From NCBI RefSeq assembly GCF_000018545.1, contig NC_012587.1:1860001-1924000 (forward strand): DNA of 64,000 bases. The letters are read 5' to 3'. Shown piece by piece: positions 26,938 to 36,356 of this stretch. A program made the translations under genes and the position numbers. The DNA comes from Sinorhizobium fredii NGR234. GTDB taxonomy: Bacteria > Pseudomonadota > Alphaproteobacteria > Rhizobiales > Rhizobiaceae. Position 1 is the first letter of the stretch. Each line of letters begins with the position of its first letter. The notes beneath the pieces were generated by a model. It saw only the letters and a program-made list of their open reading frames with translations. It had not been told where the DNA came from and made no database searches.

Positions 26938-27936
26938 ATGACGAAACTCCTCGCAATCACGTTCGCCGCCGCCGGCATCTATGTCCTGGCCAGCCCGACC
27001 CAGGCCGCGGAGTGCGGCAAGGTCAGCATTGCCGAAATGAACTGGGCCTCCGCCGGCATCGCCGCCCATGTCGACAAATTCATTCTCGAACACGGCTATG
27101 GTTGTACCGTCTCGCTTGTCGCCGGCGACACGATGACGACCTTCGCGTCGATGAACGAGAAGGCTGAGCCCGACCTGGCGCCCGAGCTTTGGATCCACTC
27201 GGTGCGCACGCCGCTCGAAGCGGCGATCAAGGAAGGCCGCCTTATCCAGGCTGCTCCAATTCTCAGCGAAGGTGGTGTCGAAGGCTGGTGGATCCCGAGA
27301 TTCCTCGCCAACGCCCATCCGGAGATCAAGACCGTACAGGAGGCCCTGAAGCATCCGGATCTTTTCCCGGCGACCGACGATCCGACCAAGGGGGCGATCC
27401 ACAGTTGCCCCTCCGGCTGGAACTGTCAGATCTCGACGGCCAACCTCTACAAGGCACTGGGGGCTGAGAAGGCTGGTTTCAGGCTTGTCGAGCCCGGTTC
27501 GGCAACCGCGCTTGACGGCTCCATTGCCGAGGCCTTCGAGACAAAGACCGGCTGGCTCGGTTATTATTGGGCGCCGACGGCAATCCTCGGCAAATATGAA
27601 ATGATCCGTCTTTCCTTCGGCGTCGACCATGACCGGGCGGAATGGGATTCCTGCTCGGCCGTGCCGAACTGCTCGAACCCGAAAATCAACTCCTATCCCG
27701 TCTCCGACGTCTTTACAGTCGTGACGAAGTCCTTTTCCGAAAAGGCAGGCGTCGCAATGGATTACGTGAATGCCCGCGGATGGGACAATGCAACGGTCAA
27801 CAAGATTCTCGCCTGGATGGATCAGAACCGGGCTCGCAATGCGGATGCAGCAAGATATTTCCTGGAGCGCTTTCCGGAAATATGGGCGAAATGGGTGAGC
27901 CCGGAGGTCGCAGAAAAGGTAAGGGCAGCGCTTTGA
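26938..27936 (+). CDS. Glycine betaine/choline-type ABC substrate-binding protein
   Basis: A 332-residue periplasmic binding protein of the OpuAC/ProX family. It has a signal peptide ending near residue 23 (LASPTQAAEC), Trp residues typical of the aromatic cage (MNWASAG, WWIPRF, GYYWAP), and two cysteine pairs (CPSGWNC, CSAVPNC). The ligand is probably a quaternary amine such as glycine betaine, proline betaine or choline, but histidine-type (HutX-like) relatives exist. The next gene should be a permease; only a remnant of it is present before the ATPase gene, so it may rely on another system's permease. Confidence 0.82.
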   Translation: MTKLLAITFAAAGIYVLASPTQAAECGKVSIAEMNWASAGIAAHVDKFILEHGYGCTVSLVAGDTMTTFASMNEKAEPDLAPELWIHSVRTPLEAAIKEGRLIQAAPILSEGGVEGWWIPRFLANAHPEIKTVQEALKHPDLFPATDDPTKGAIHSCPSGWNCQISTANLYKALGAEKAGFRLVEPGSATALDGSIAEAFETKTGWLGYYWAPTAILGKYEMIRLSFGVDHDRAEWDSCSAVPNCSNPKINSYPVSDVFTVVTKSFSEKAGVAMDYVNARGWDNATVNKILAWMDQNRARNADAARYFLERFPEIWAKWVSPEVAEKVRAAL

Positions 27937-28128
27937 CGGAAGCCGCATCACGGACGGGCGGGCGGATGTGTTGGCTGCGGCAGCCGCATGTTTCGCGACG
28001 AAGCCCCGCCCCGCGTCGCAAACAGCACAGCAGCGCGCCCGTTACGCTGTCACATTGCGGGGAACCTGGAAGCAGTTACGTCTCGTACACGCTCTCAAAG
28101 AAGCGGACCGGCGGAACGCAGCTCCAGC

Positions 28129-28200
28129 GGTGTTGCACTGACCGGCAGCGCCATTATTTTCGATCGTGCCAGCCAAGCCTTCGGCAGGCGGCTGCAATAG
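28129..28200 (+). pseudogene. Remnant of the permease C-terminus (ProW/OpuAB-like)
   Basis: The 281 bases between the binding-protein and ATPase genes cannot encode a permease of about 280 residues. One frame ends with SAIIFDRASQAFGRRLQ and a TAG at 28198-28200, 16 bases before the ATPase start. This strongly resembles the last residues of ProW/HutW permeases (hydrophobic stretch, then FDR, S/T-QA, GRR). I infer that most of the permease gene was deleted. The bases just upstream do not look like permease sequence in any frame. Confidence 0.6.
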
Positions 28201-28216
28201 CATTCGGAGGTTTTTC

Positions 28217-29263
28217 ATGGCTAGTCGCGCAATCGAGGTGAAGAACCTCTACAAGATCTTCGGCCCGCGTGGGCACGAGTATATCGATCATGTCAAGAAC
28301 GGCATGGGCAAGGCCGAGCTCAATGAGAAATACGGCCATGTCCTCGGCCTGCAGGACATCAACATTCCAATGCCCGGCGGCTGCATAACGGTGGTGATGG
28401 GGCTTTCCGGTTCCGGCAAATCGACGCTCATCCGCCACATCAACCGGCTGATCGACCCGACCGCCGGCGAAGTCCTCTATGACGGCGTCGATGTCTGCAA
28501 GATGACCCAGAACGACCTTCGCCAGTTCCGCCGCCACAAGACGGCGATGGTGTTCCAGAAATTCGCGTTGCTTCCGCATCGCACCGTACTTGAAAACACC
28601 GTCTACGGCCTGGAGATCCAGGGGGTCGAGCAACGCGAAAGCGAGAAGCGGGCGCTCGGCTGGATCGAACGCGTCGGCCTCAAGGGTTTCGAGAAGCACT
28701 ATCCGAACCAACTTTCGGGCGGCATGCAGCAGCGCGTCGGTCTCGCCCGGGCGCTGACCAATGACGCCGATATCCTGCTGATGGACGAGGCCTATTCGGC
28801 ACTCGATCCGCTGATCCGGATGGACATGCAGTCAGTGCTGCTCGACCTGCAGAAGGAGCTGAAGAAGACCGTGGTCTTCATTACCCATGACCTCGACGAA
28901 GCGCTACGGCTCGGCGACAAGATCGCCATCCTGCGTGACGGTCGCGTCGTACAGCAGGGAACCGGCCAGGAAATCGTGCTCTCGCCGGCCGACGATTACA
29001 TCACCGCCTTCGTCAAGGAGGTGAACCGCGGCCGGGTCGTGCATGTCGAGACGATCATGCGGCCGCTGTCCGGCAACCCCGAGGGTTTGGCGATCGCGGC
29101 GGATACGGTCCTCGAGGCGGCCGCCCGGACGATGACGGGTGCGCGTATCAACGCAGCCCACGTCGTCGACGCCAACGGCCGCCCGATCGGCGCCATCGAC
29201 CTGCAGATGATCATCGGCGCGATGGTGACGCCGACAAGTCACAACGAACGCCAGGCGGCGTAA
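28217..29263 (+). CDS. Quaternary-amine ABC transporter ATPase (ProV/HutV family)
   Basis: A 348-residue ATPase with the family's N-terminal insert (HVKNGMGKAELNEKYGHVLG), Walker A GLSGSGKST, signature LSGGMQQR, Walker B ILLMDEAYSALDP, switch His in ITHDLDEA, and a partial C-terminal CBS-type domain (about residues 275-340). CATTCGGAGG precedes the start. It would power uptake of a betaine-like solute but lacks an adjacent permease. CBS domains in this family often sense ionic strength, so osmotic control is possible. Confidence 0.9.
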   Translation: MASRAIEVKNLYKIFGPRGHEYIDHVKNGMGKAELNEKYGHVLGLQDINIPMPGGCITVVMGLSGSGKSTLIRHINRLIDPTAGEVLYDGVDVCKMTQNDLRQFRRHKTAMVFQKFALLPHRTVLENTVYGLEIQGVEQRESEKRALGWIERVGLKGFEKHYPNQLSGGMQQRVGLARALTNDADILLMDEAYSALDPLIRMDMQSVLLDLQKELKKTVVFITHDLDEALRLGDKIAILRDGRVVQQGTGQEIVLSPADDYITAFVKEVNRGRVVHVETIMRPLSGNPEGLAIAADTVLEAAARTMTGARINAAHVVDANGRPIGAIDLQMIIGAMVTPTSHNERQAA

Positions 29264-29281
29264 GAGCCGTCCGCGGGAGTG

Positions 29282-29320
29282 GAGGGGGCGCCGATGCGGT
29301 GCCCTCTTCCGTTTTACGCG
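29282..29320 (+). terminator. Possible terminator after the ATPase gene
   Basis: GAGGGGGCGCC and GGTGCCCTC can form an imperfect stem around GATGC; a short GTTTT follows a few bases later. It lies in the gap between convergent genes. Confidence 0.35.
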
Positions 29321-29724
29321 GCCGATTGCAACTTGCCGCTGATGAACCGGAACTCCTGCGTCTTGCCGCCGAAACCATATGCTGCGGCCGGCACCTCATG
29401 GACGAGCACATAGCTTTCGGGATGGATCTTGCCGAGCAGGACTTCGAACCCGGCATAGACCGCTTCAACGTAAGCGGCGAGCTCCTGTTTCGTATTGGTC
29501 CCATCGACAACCTTGATGTCCAGCCAGAAGCTCTTCGTCTGCTGTGACGCGATCGACTTTCCGCCGGCGAACCAGTGCTGCGGGTCGATATAGCTGATCG
29601 TAACGGCCGTGACGGTCGGATCCTTGCGCAGGTGCAGGCGGGTCAATTCGCTGATGGTAGCGGCGATTTGGGCGGACAGGTCAGCGTTCGCCTCGGCCGC
29701 GACGGCGATGTTGATGATCGGCAT
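29314..29724 (-). CDS. Tautomerase-superfamily protein
   Basis: A 136-residue protein that starts MPIINIAV, so Pro is the N-terminal residue after Met removal, the catalytic base of the 4-oxalocrotonate tautomerase superfamily. The length is about twice a 4-OT monomer, as in the cis-CaaD/MSAD-like branch, and the second half (FWLDIKVVDGTNTKQEL) looks like a second beta-alpha-beta unit. The substrate is unknown. It is divergent from the LysR gene 105 bases away, which is probably its regulator. Confidence 0.75.
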   Translation of the reverse strand: MPIINIAVAAEANADLSAQIAATISELTRLHLRKDPTVTAVTISYIDPQHWFAGGKSIASQQTKSFWLDIKVVDGTNTKQELAAYVEAVYAGFEVLLGKIHPESYVLVHEVPAAAYGFGGKTQEFRFISGKLQSAA

Positions 29725-29829
29725 GAGAGTTCCTTCCTCGGATAGATGCAGGGACGAGGGAAGCTTGCCATCATCTTCGCATCAGAAAAATCGAATTGTA
29801 TTGCAGGAATAATTCTGCATAATTGAAGT

Positions 29830-30693
29830 ATGAGGATGATCGACCCGGAGCTCTTGCGGACTTTCCTCGCTTTCGCCGAGGGCGGCTCGCTTGCCCGTGC
29901 GGCGGAGGTGATCAACCGCTCGCCGTCGGCCGTCACGGCCCAGATGCAGCGGCTGGAAGCACTGGTCGGCGAGCCTCTTCTCGCACCGGCCGGGCGCGGA
30001 CGATCACTGACACCCGTCGGCGAGGCGTTCGTGGCTCATGCGCGCCGCATCCTCGACGCCCATCGCGACGCCTGGCTTAGCCTCAAGGGCGCCCGGGCCG
30101 ACGGTCGCGTTGCACTCGGCAGTACCCAGGATTTCGCGGACACCGCGCTACCAGCCTTGCTGCGCCGCTTCGCGCGGTCGCATCCTCGGGTTCGCCTCGA
30201 CCTCAGGATCGGCCGAACGAAAGAACTGACGGCGGCTTACGAGCAAGGCCAGATCGACATCGTCCTGGCGATGCGGCAGACACCTTCGGCAGATGAACTG
30301 CTTGTCTTGCGCGAACCGATGATGTGGTTGTGCGCCGAGAGGGGCGTAACTTTGCCCGACATCGATCTGCCATTGGCTGTGCTCGATCCGCCCTGCGGCT
30401 TTCGCGCCGCCGCGATATTCGCGCTCGAGGCGATCAACCACCCCTTCCGCATCGCCGCGACCAGCCCCAGTCTCTCCGGCCTGCGCGCCGCTGTGCTGAG
30501 CGGTGTCGCGGTGACGGCGCGCACCGAACGCTTTCTGGGCGCCGGGATAGCGGTCGCACCGAAGGATCTCGATCTGCCGGCGCTGCCCGTCGCGGAATTC
30601 AGCCTGCGCCTGCGCCCGAATGCAGAGCACGCCTCAACCGACCTCGCTCATCTTCTTGCGGATGAATTGCCGCGGCTGCCGACAGCCACTTGA
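29830..30693 (+). CDS. LysR-family regulator, divergent from the tautomerase gene
   Basis: A 287-residue LysR-type regulator: N-terminal winged helix (LLRTFLAFAEGGSLARAAEV, NRSPSAVTAQMQRLE) and a periplasmic-binding-like effector domain. The divergent arrangement with the tautomerase gene suggests that it controls that gene and itself; the AT-rich 105-base gap (GAATTGTATTGCAGGAATAA) would hold the operator. Confidence 0.9.
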   Translation: MRMIDPELLRTFLAFAEGGSLARAAEVINRSPSAVTAQMQRLEALVGEPLLAPAGRGRSLTPVGEAFVAHARRILDAHRDAWLSLKGARADGRVALGSTQDFADTALPALLRRFARSHPRVRLDLRIGRTKELTAAYEQGQIDIVLAMRQTPSADELLVLREPMMWLCAERGVTLPDIDLPLAVLDPPCGFRAAAIFALEAINHPFRIAATSPSLSGLRAAVLSGVAVTARTERFLGAGIAVAPKDLDLPALPVAEFSLRLRPNAEHASTDLAHLLADELPRLPTAT

Positions 30694-30752
30694 GCACCGA
30701 GAGGCCTCGACGGTTCGATTCACATTTAGCTTGCTTCCTCGCACGCAAACAC

Positions 30753-30768
30753 ATAAAGATATGTTTAT
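30753..30768. promoter_or_regulatory. Palindromic operator candidate before bmt
   Basis: ATAAAGATATGTTTAT is a near-perfect 16-bp palindrome (one mismatched pair) in an AT-rich island of otherwise GC-rich DNA, 29-44 bases before the bmt start. The shape and place fit a repressor site, for example for an ArsR-type regulator of the methionine/SAH cycle. Confidence 0.55.
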
Positions 30769-30796
30769 ATCTCACTACAGTTTGTCCAGCCGGGAA

Positions 30797-31819
30797 ATGC
30801 CGATGTCCATCGCAGCCAACGCTCTCTCCGACCTCCTCGCCCAGAAGGGTGTTTTGCTTGCCGACGGCGCGACCGGCACGTCGCTCTTCGCCATGGGCCT
30901 TGAAGCCGGCGAAGCGCCGGAGCTCTGGAATGAAACCAAGCCGGAAAACATCACCAAGCTGCATCAGGATTTCGTCGACGCCGGCGCCGACATCATCCTG
31001 ACCAATTCCTTCGGCGGCACGCGCCACCGGCTGAAGCTTCACCAGGCGGAAGACCGGGTGCATGCGCTCAACAAGCGCGCCGCCGAGATCGCCCGAGCCG
31101 TCGCCGACAAGGCGCCGCGCAAGGTGATCACCGCCGGCTCCGTCGGCCCGACCGGCGAACTGCTGATCCCACTCGGTGCGCTTTCCTATGAAGACGCGGT
31201 CTCGGCCTTCGCCGAGCAGATCGAGGGCCTCAAGGCCGGCGGCGCGGAAGTCGCCTGGATCGAGACGATGTCCTCGCCGGACGAGATTCGTGCAGCCGCC
31301 GAGGCCGCCACAAAGGTCGGGCTGCCCTTCGTCTATACCGGCTCTTTCGATACTGCCGGCAAGACGATGATGGGCCTGCACCCGAAGGACCTCCACACGG
31401 TTGCCGCCGAGATCGGCGAAGGACCCGTCGCGGTCGGCGCGAATTGCGGCGTCGGCGCATCAGACATTCTGTCCTCGCTGCTCGACATGACCGCCGCCAA
31501 TCCGGAGGGAACCGTCGTCGTCAAGGGCAATTGCGGCATTCCGGAATTCCGCGGATCGGAGATCCATTATTCGGGCACGCCGCCGCTGATGGCGGAATAT
31601 GCCCGTCTGGCCGTCGACGCCGGCGCCAGGATCATCGGCGGCTGCTGCGGCACCTCCTGCAATCACCTGGCAGCGATGCGCCTTGCCCTCGACAACCACA
31701 CCAAGGGCGAGCGCCCGTCTCTCGAGACGATCGTCGAAAAGATCGGCCCCTTGCGCAACAAGACGGCCAATGAAGGCCCAGTTGCTCCGGCACGCGAAAG
31801 ACGCAGCCGCCGGGCTTAA
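30797..31819 (+). CDS. bmt: Betaine/homocysteine S-methyltransferase
   Basis: A 340-residue homocysteine S-methyltransferase-domain protein: DGATGTSLFAMGLEAGEAPE, TNSFGGTRHRLK, zinc cysteines in GANCGVGASD and GGCCGTSCNH. ATG codons at 30797 and 30803 are both possible. Family members move a methyl group from glycine betaine, or from a methyl-corrinoid protein, to homocysteine. The end is Arg-rich (ARERRSRRA), a feature shared with partners of the corrinoid protein 9-19 kb downstream. It stands alone between a palindromic operator candidate and a strong terminator. As the homocysteine domain of a split methionine synthase it would complement the other parts in this window. Confidence 0.9.
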   Translation: MPMSIAANALSDLLAQKGVLLADGATGTSLFAMGLEAGEAPELWNETKPENITKLHQDFVDAGADIILTNSFGGTRHRLKLHQAEDRVHALNKRAAEIARAVADKAPRKVITAGSVGPTGELLIPLGALSYEDAVSAFAEQIEGLKAGGAEVAWIETMSSPDEIRAAAEAATKVGLPFVYTGSFDTAGKTMMGLHPKDLHTVAAEIGEGPVAVGANCGVGASDILSSLLDMTAANPEGTVVVKGNCGIPEFRGSEIHYSGTPPLMAEYARLAVDAGARIIGGCCGTSCNHLAAMRLALDNHTKGERPSLETIVEKIGPLRNKTANEGPVAPARERRSRRA

Positions 31820-31844
31820 GTCCGGTCATCGGCAGATATTGAAG

Positions 31845-31877
31845 GGCTCCGCGATCATGATGATCCGGAGCCTTTTT
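31845..31877 (+). terminator. Intrinsic terminator after bmt
   Basis: GGCTCCG (31845-31851) and CGGAGCC (31866-31872) form a perfect stem, extended by pairing of GATCAT with ATGATC in the loop, followed by TTTTT. Confidence 0.88.
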
Positions 31878-32058
31878 CTGATTTCCTGGCGCGCCGCAGG
31901 CATTGAGCAGGAAGCGCAAGGCGCTTCGCGTTCAGCCGGCCATGTCGAGCAGCATTGATCTCCTCCCGCCAATCGCGCCAGAACGACGCCTGAGGCCGTT
32001 GCGGATCGCATGCGGCTCGCCTATCCCGAAGCACGTTCGATTCGAGGGAGACGATTCG

Positions 32059-32403
32059 ATGAGCGCGCCAGCCGCATTTCCGGACCGGGAAACGACCGCC
32101 GCCAAGCTTTCTGTGCTCGGCCAAGCGGATCAGGCCTTCGTCAAGCTGCTGATGGAAAATCCGGAGCAGGACGAGAACTTGTTCGAGGGGTTATACCGCC
32201 ATCTCGACCTCGCCGCCGAGGCACGCTTGCTGAACACATTGAAGCTGGAGAAGCTCGGGCAGTGGCTCGGCAACGAGGCCCCGGCCCGGCTTCAGATGCG
32301 GCTCATGGAAGCCGCCCGCGCCAGCCAGCATCCGGCCTATCAGGCGTTCAAAAACGGACTGGCGAAATCCGGCGGCTTGGAAAGAGCTTTTCCAAAAGCT
32401 TGA
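32059..32403 (+). CDS. Small soluble helical protein, unknown function
   Basis: A 114-residue protein with no signal peptide or membrane segment. It is predicted largely helical, with acidic and Leu/Ala-rich segments (MENPEQDENLFEGLYRHLDL, LLNTLKLEKLGQWLG). GAGGGAGACGATTCG precedes the ATG. I do not recognise the family. The 181 bases between the bmt terminator and this gene hold nothing clear besides its promoter. Confidence 0.6.
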   Translation: MSAPAAFPDRETTAAKLSVLGQADQAFVKLLMENPEQDENLFEGLYRHLDLAAEARLLNTLKLEKLGQWLGNEAPARLQMRLMEAARASQHPAYQAFKNGLAKSGGLERAFPKA

Positions 32404-32466
32404 CAGAACCCGGTCGCGAGCGTCGAGCGTCCGTGCAGGCGACGCTCGTTGCCTCTCGCCCTAATC

Positions 32467-32574
32467 CCTTTGCCCTGACCCGCTCCCCGTTTTGACGGGG
32501 AGAGCGAATTGAGGCGGCGCCGCGTGTCCCTTCGCCCCGCTTGCGGGGAGAAGGTGGCCGGCAGGCCGGATGAG
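32467..32574. repeat. Palindromic repeat, apparently interrupted by the IS element
   Basis: This stretch contains nested palindromes (CTCCCCGTTTTGACGGGGAG; CGCCCCGCTTGCGGGGAGAA; GGCCGGCAGGCCGG) typical of rhizobial intergenic repeats. It stops at GGATGAG, where the IS110 element begins; sequence that could continue it (TGAGGGGCGACGGGCTC) resumes at 33629. Confidence 0.65.
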
Positions 32575-33632
<1,058 letters not shown>

Positions 33633-33654
33633 GGGCGACGGGCTCTCGGCCGCC

Positions 33655-33688
33655 GTCACGGAGCGCAGGCGCGCCTGCGCTCCGTGAC
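33655..33688. repeat. 34-bp perfect palindrome
   Basis: GTCACGGAGCGCAGGCG followed by CGCCTGCGCTCCGTGAC, with no spacer. It lies between the IS element and the 3' end of the VWA gene. No T-run follows on either strand. Confidence 0.85.
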
Positions 33689-33747
33689 GGAAACACAATC
33701 GCTGATTCGCGACACACAAGGGGCGAGCAGCGCGGAAGCCCCTAAGT

Positions 33748-35742
33748 TCATTCCCTCGCCAGCCCCTTCGCCAGGCGCACCAGATTGACGAACTCGCCGC
33801 GGTATCCAAACGGATCCGGCCCCTTGGCTCCAGCCGAGAGGTCGGCGATCGCCGCGTAGGAATAGTCCGCAACCGCCGAGTTGCCGGCGAGCTTCTGGCC
33901 GAAGGCGGCGACGGCGACGGAGAAACGGACGTCCTGCGGCGCCTCGGCAAGCGACGGCACCGCACTCGCTTCCATCACGGGGGTAGTGATCAGCTCGCTC
34001 CTGTCACCATCCGGTTTCTTGTAACGGATCTTGAGATAGGCGAGTTCGCCACCGCGAGCCGCCGCCGGTTCGCTCACTGGCTTCTCGGCCGTCGCGTAAC
34101 GTAGGTCATCGTTGAGGACGGCCGGGCTGCCCTTCGGCGTCACTTCGTAGATCGCCGTCACGCTGTGCCCGGAGCCGATATCGCCCGCATCGACCTTATC
34201 GTTGTTGAAGTCCTCGCGCTTCAGCGCCCGCGTCTCGTAGCCGATCAGTCGATACTCGGCGATTGCCGCCGGATTGAACTCCACCTGCAGCTTCACATCC
34301 TTGGCGATCGGGAAGAGCGACGAGCCCGCCTCCTCGACCAGCGTCTTCTGCGCTTCCGCCAGCGTGTCGATATAGGCTGCAACGCCGTTGCCGTTCTGGG
34401 CAATCGTCTGCATCAGCGCATCGTTGTAGTTGCCGCGGCCGAAGCCGAGGACGGAGAGGAAGATACCGCTCCTGCGCTTCGTCTCGACCATCCGCTTCAA
34501 TTCCTCATCGCTTGACGGGCCGACATTGAAGTCGCCATCGGTGGCGAGGAGGATGCGGTTGACACCGTCCCTGACGAAGGCCTTCTCCGCCAGTTGATAG
34601 GCCGCATCGATGCCCGCAGCACCCGCCGTCGAGCCGCCCGGCTGCAGTGTATCGATCGCCGAGAGTATCTTCGTCTTGTCCTTGACCGCAGTCGGCTCCA
34701 GCACCGTCCCGGCATTGCCGGCATAGGTGACGATCGACACCGTGTCGTCCGGCCTCAGCCGATCGACCAGCAGCCGGAAGGCATTTTTGAGCAGCGGCAG
34801 CTTGTCCGGTTCGTCCATGGATCCGGAGACGTCGATCAGGAAGACGAGGTTGGCTCTCGGCGCCTCCTTCTGGACCACCTCATAGCCCTTGATCGCCACG
34901 TGCATCAGCCGGGTGCCGGCGTTCCATGGCGTCGGCGTGACCGTAACCGTCGCCTTGAAAGGCTCCGCTGCCGTGGTCGGGCGCGGCCAATCATAGGGAA
35001 AGTAGTTGACCATCTCCTCGACGCGCACGGCATCGGGGTTCGGCATCTCGCCCGCCATGAGAGATCGGCGGACGAAGGAATAGGAGGCTGTATCGACATC
35101 GACCGAGAAGGTCGAAACCGGCTCGGCAGCGACGCTCTTGACCGGATTGGCATCGGCGTTGCCGAAGCGCTCGCGGTTTTCCGCCGGCGGCGGAAGCATG
35201 TCCGCCGGCGCGGGCGCCGGAATGGTCTCCATGCGGCTGCGCGCGGCAAGACCGACCGCTCCGCCCATGGTGCTCATCGGCGCCGCGGCATCGGCCGCCT
35301 GGTCCACGCTCTGCATTGCCCCGGAAGCAGCACCGGGCGCGTGGAAAGCCTCGCTGTCTGGCTCTGCCTTTCGCTCTTCCTTCGCAACAGGCGCCTCCGG
35401 CTTTGCCACCTGTATCTTCGGCTCGCTCTTGGCGGCGATCTCGCCTTCGGTGCCGAACGGCCGATCGTTGCGGACGATTTCGAGCGTCAGAAAGGCGGCG
35501 GCGGGTACGACGAGCAGTGTCGCCAGAGCCGAGCCGGCCAGCAATTTCCGGTTCATGATGGGGCTCCATATCCGGTTGAAGATGGAGCTTTGACGACCGG
35601 GGATTGTCGATCCTTGGGTTGCGGCCGAATTTTCTTCCGCCGCATCATAGGCCTGCATGGCCGCGGCAAGCGCCCGCGCCCGTGCCTCGCCCCTCGGCTC
35701 CGGTGGCGTCCGTCCGGACAGCATGTTGAGTTCGTCGGTCAT
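33748..35742 (-). CDS. VWA-domain membrane protein, partner of the ECF sigma factor
   Basis: A 664-residue protein. Residues 1-60 are cytoplasmic and anti-sigma-like in length and charge. One membrane helix follows (AGSALATLLVVPAAAFLTL), then a long Pro/Ala-rich linker, a VWA-associated N-terminal domain (SVDVDTASYSFVRRSLMAGE), the VWA domain with MIDAS motif DVSGS, Thr in GGSTAG and Asp in ATDGDFNVG, and a C-terminal beta domain. Its start overlaps the sigma gene's stop as TAATG, so the two are translationally coupled. It probably senses envelope conditions and controls the sigma factor. Confidence 0.87.
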   Translation of the reverse strand: MTDELNMLSGRTPPEPRGEARARALAAAMQAYDAAEENSAATQGSTIPGRQSSIFNRIWSPIMNRKLLAGSALATLLVVPAAAFLTLEIVRNDRPFGTEGEIAAKSEPKIQVAKPEAPVAKEERKAEPDSEAFHAPGAASGAMQSVDQAADAAAPMSTMGGAVGLAARSRMETIPAPAPADMLPPPAENRERFGNADANPVKSVAAEPVSTFSVDVDTASYSFVRRSLMAGEMPNPDAVRVEEMVNYFPYDWPRPTTAAEPFKATVTVTPTPWNAGTRLMHVAIKGYEVVQKEAPRANLVFLIDVSGSMDEPDKLPLLKNAFRLLVDRLRPDDTVSIVTYAGNAGTVLEPTAVKDKTKILSAIDTLQPGGSTAGAAGIDAAYQLAEKAFVRDGVNRILLATDGDFNVGPSSDEELKRMVETKRRSGIFLSVLGFGRGNYNDALMQTIAQNGNGVAAYIDTLAEAQKTLVEEAGSSLFPIAKDVKLQVEFNPAAIAEYRLIGYETRALKREDFNNDKVDAGDIGSGHSVTAIYEVTPKGSPAVLNDDLRYATAEKPVSEPAAARGGELAYLKIRYKKPDGDRSELITTPVMEASAVPSLAEAPQDVRFSVAVAAFGQKLAGNSAVADYSYAAIADLSAGAKGPDPFGYRGEFVNLVRLAKGLARE

Positions 35743-36269
35743 TACACAGCCTCCTTGCCGAGCAGCGTCCGCAAGCGCTTGCGCGCCTCATGGACGTGCC
35801 AGGAGATGGTCGTTTCCGAGCAGCCGAGCACATCGGCCGCGGCCGCATGGCTCAAGCCCTCGGCATAGACGAGCAACACGGCATCGCATTGCTTTTCCGG
35901 CAGCGCCCGCACCGCCGCCCAGAGCGCCTCCCGCCTTTCCTCGTCTTCGCTTGCGGAACCAGCCTTCAAAGCGGGGTCGGACGCATAGGCCGCAATCTTT
36001 CTTTCGTCGCGCGCCTGCCGGCGGCAGTGATCGCGCGCCGCGTTCAGCGTCAATGTATAGAGCCAGGTGCGGAACCGGCTGGTGCCGCGAAAGCCGCGGA
36101 TCGCCGAGCCCAGCCGGATGCAGACATCCTGCGCGATATCCTCCGCGTCGGCCTCGCTGCCCGACCAGCGCCAGGCGACCGCATGGACGAAGTCATAGTG
36201 ACGCTCGATCAACCGGCCGAAGGCCTCGCGATCCCCCTTCACCGCCCTGTCAACGAGTTCCGTGTCCAA
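35742..36269 (-). CDS. ECF-type RNA polymerase sigma factor
   Basis: A 175-residue sigma-70 family ECF protein: region 2 (FGRLIERHYDFVHAVAWRWS, DAEDIAQDVCIRLGSAIRGF) and region 4 (LPEKQCDAVLLVYAEGLSHA, SETTISWHVHEARKRLR). It directs RNA polymerase to a small regulon. The following VWA-domain protein is its likely anti-sigma or sensor partner. The 87 bases upstream contain GAACGTTCGGTGGACGTCTA, a possible autoregulated ECF promoter, at low certainty. Confidence 0.92.
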   Translation of the reverse strand: MDTELVDRAVKGDREAFGRLIERHYDFVHAVAWRWSGSEADAEDIAQDVCIRLGSAIRGFRGTSRFRTWLYTLTLNAARDHCRRQARDERKIAAYASDPALKAGSASEDEERREALWAAVRALPEKQCDAVLLVYAEGLSHAAAADVLGCSETTISWHVHEARKRLRTLLGKEAV

Positions 36270-36356
36270 GTCCCTGCCCGCTCTTGTCCTGTCTTAACCC
36301 TTAGACGTCCACCGAACGTTCTTCCTTGGGGCCGGAGGCAAAAAATTGCGCTGGGT

